5,557 bases of DNA from Eubacteriaceae bacterium UBA7485 (GTDB lineage Bacteria; Bacillota; Clostridia; Eubacteriales; Eubacteriaceae): positions 1,392 through 6,948 of the forward strand of contig DLOL01000076.1 in NCBI GenBank assembly GCA_002478485.1, read 5' to 3'. The translations under genes and the position numbers were made by a program. The notes beneath the pieces were generated by a model. That model was not told the origin of the DNA and did not search any database. It saw nothing but the letters and a program-made list of their open reading frames with translations. Shown here one piece after another: positions 5,090 to 5,557 of the stretch. Every line of letters starts with the position of its first letter. Positions within the stretch are counted from its first letter, which is position 1.

Positions 5090-5557
5090 TTAAGCTTCAT
5101 CCTTCTCCCACGGTTCAAGCTCATTGAGGTCGTGAATGCCTGCAAGCCTTAAAAATTCATCTGTTGTCCTGTAAAGAAGCGGTCTTCCCGGAGCCTCCAG
5201 GCGGCCTGCTTCCTCAATCAGGGAGAAATCCAAAAGCCTTTGCAGAGCGGATGTTGAGCCGACGCCACGGATTTCATCGATTTTCACCCGCGTGACCGGC
5301 TGAAGGTAAGCGATAATTGAGAGGACCTCGGCGCTTGCCTTTGAGAGTTTTTTCTTCTTTCTTTCGCCCAGCACTTTTTCAATTGAATCATAGCATTCTT
5401 CTTTTGTAGCGAGAAGCGCGCTCTCTGCAGTTCTTAAAAGACAAATCCCCCTGTCTTCTTTCAAGTAGCGCGCCTCAAGCTTTTTGAGGTCTTCCGTCAC
5501 TTCTTCAAAGCTCTGTCCCTCAATCTCCTGAAGCTTGCGGATGCTGACTTCCTCTCC
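5090..5557 (-). CDS. scpB: Segregation and condensation protein B (ScpB), partial, N-terminus outside window
   Basis: ScpB dimerises through two winged-helix domains and binds ScpA and the SMC ATPase in the condensin-like complex that organises and segregates the chromosome. The 155 visible residues cover most of a protein of roughly 165-200. Seen in order: the end of the first winged helix (GEEVSIRKLQEIEGQSFEE), DRGICLLRTAESALLATKEE, then the second winged helix with LSKASAEVLSIIAYLQPVTR and its signature IDEIRGVGSTSALQRLL, and the closing GRPLLYRTTDEFLRLAGIHDLNELEP. The frame stays open to the right edge; a GTG at 5500 could be mistaken for the start, but family residues continue upstream of it, so the true start lies outside. 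scpA is normally the gene just upstream. A 79-nt gap separates the stop from rluB; scpB-rluB adjacency is common in Bacillota. Confidence 0.93.
   Translation of the reverse strand, partial: GEEVSIRKLQEIEGQSFEEVTEDLKKLEARYLKEDRGICLLRTAESALLATKEECYDSIEKVLGERKKKKLSKASAEVLSIIAYLQPVTRVKIDEIRGVGSTSALQRLLDFSLIEEAGRLEAPGRPLLYRTTDEFLRLAGIHDLNELEPWEKDEA

Noticed and set aside
5498..5500. GTG as the start of scpB
   Set aside because: The frame is open to the window edge and the upstream residues (GEEVSIRKLQEIEGQSFEE) match the ScpB first winged helix, so the start lies outside the window.

Overview
This window is a stretch of ordinary bacterial chromosome with seven genes, all on the minus strand, packed end to end. 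I found no mobile element, CRISPR array, tRNA or rRNA. The gene set and order (scpB, rluB, a YtqB/MnmM methyltransferase, an HI0933/YtfP flavoprotein, cmk, plsC, ispH leading into an S1-type acidic region) is typical of Clostridia (Bacillota). The strongest pointer is an IspH of the clostridial sequence type that reads in frame into a long acidic Glu/Ala/Val linker. The IspH-ribosomal protein S1 fusion is well known from that class. I cannot name the genus.

Layout in the direction of transcription (right to left): 5557-5090 is the C-terminal part of ScpB (chromosome segregation), cut by the window edge. After a 79-nt gap with a hairpin over the start of the next gene come RluB (5010-4165), MnmM (4168-3605), the flavoprotein (3608-2343), Cmk (2342-1692) and PlsC (1690-1061). 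These five are joined by two ATGA overlaps, a stop codon directly followed by ATG, and a 1-nt gap, so they are almost certainly cotranscribed and translationally coupled. An 87-nt gap carrying a good sigma-A-like promoter candidate separates them from ispH (start at 973), which stays open to the left edge. The S1 domains themselves lie outside the window.

Functionally the cluster joins chromosome segregation, rRNA and tRNA modification, CDP/dCDP supply (CDP feeds lipid and nucleic acid synthesis), phosphatidic acid synthesis, isoprenoid synthesis and, beyond the edge, probably ribosomal protein S1. It is a growth-linked housekeeping cluster.

No new system is evident. The points worth checking are: (1) a textbook Shine-Dalgarno and ATG embedded at the IspH/S1 junction, which could yield both a fusion and a free S1; (2) a two-residue anomaly in a conserved motif of Cmk that is exactly explained by a paired -1/+1 indel; (3) a hairpin sequestering the rluB ribosome-binding region; (4) a promoter so close to ispH that its transcript would nearly lack a leader; (5) a 48-nt periodicity in the acidic linker. 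Family comparisons are from memory; no database search was possible.
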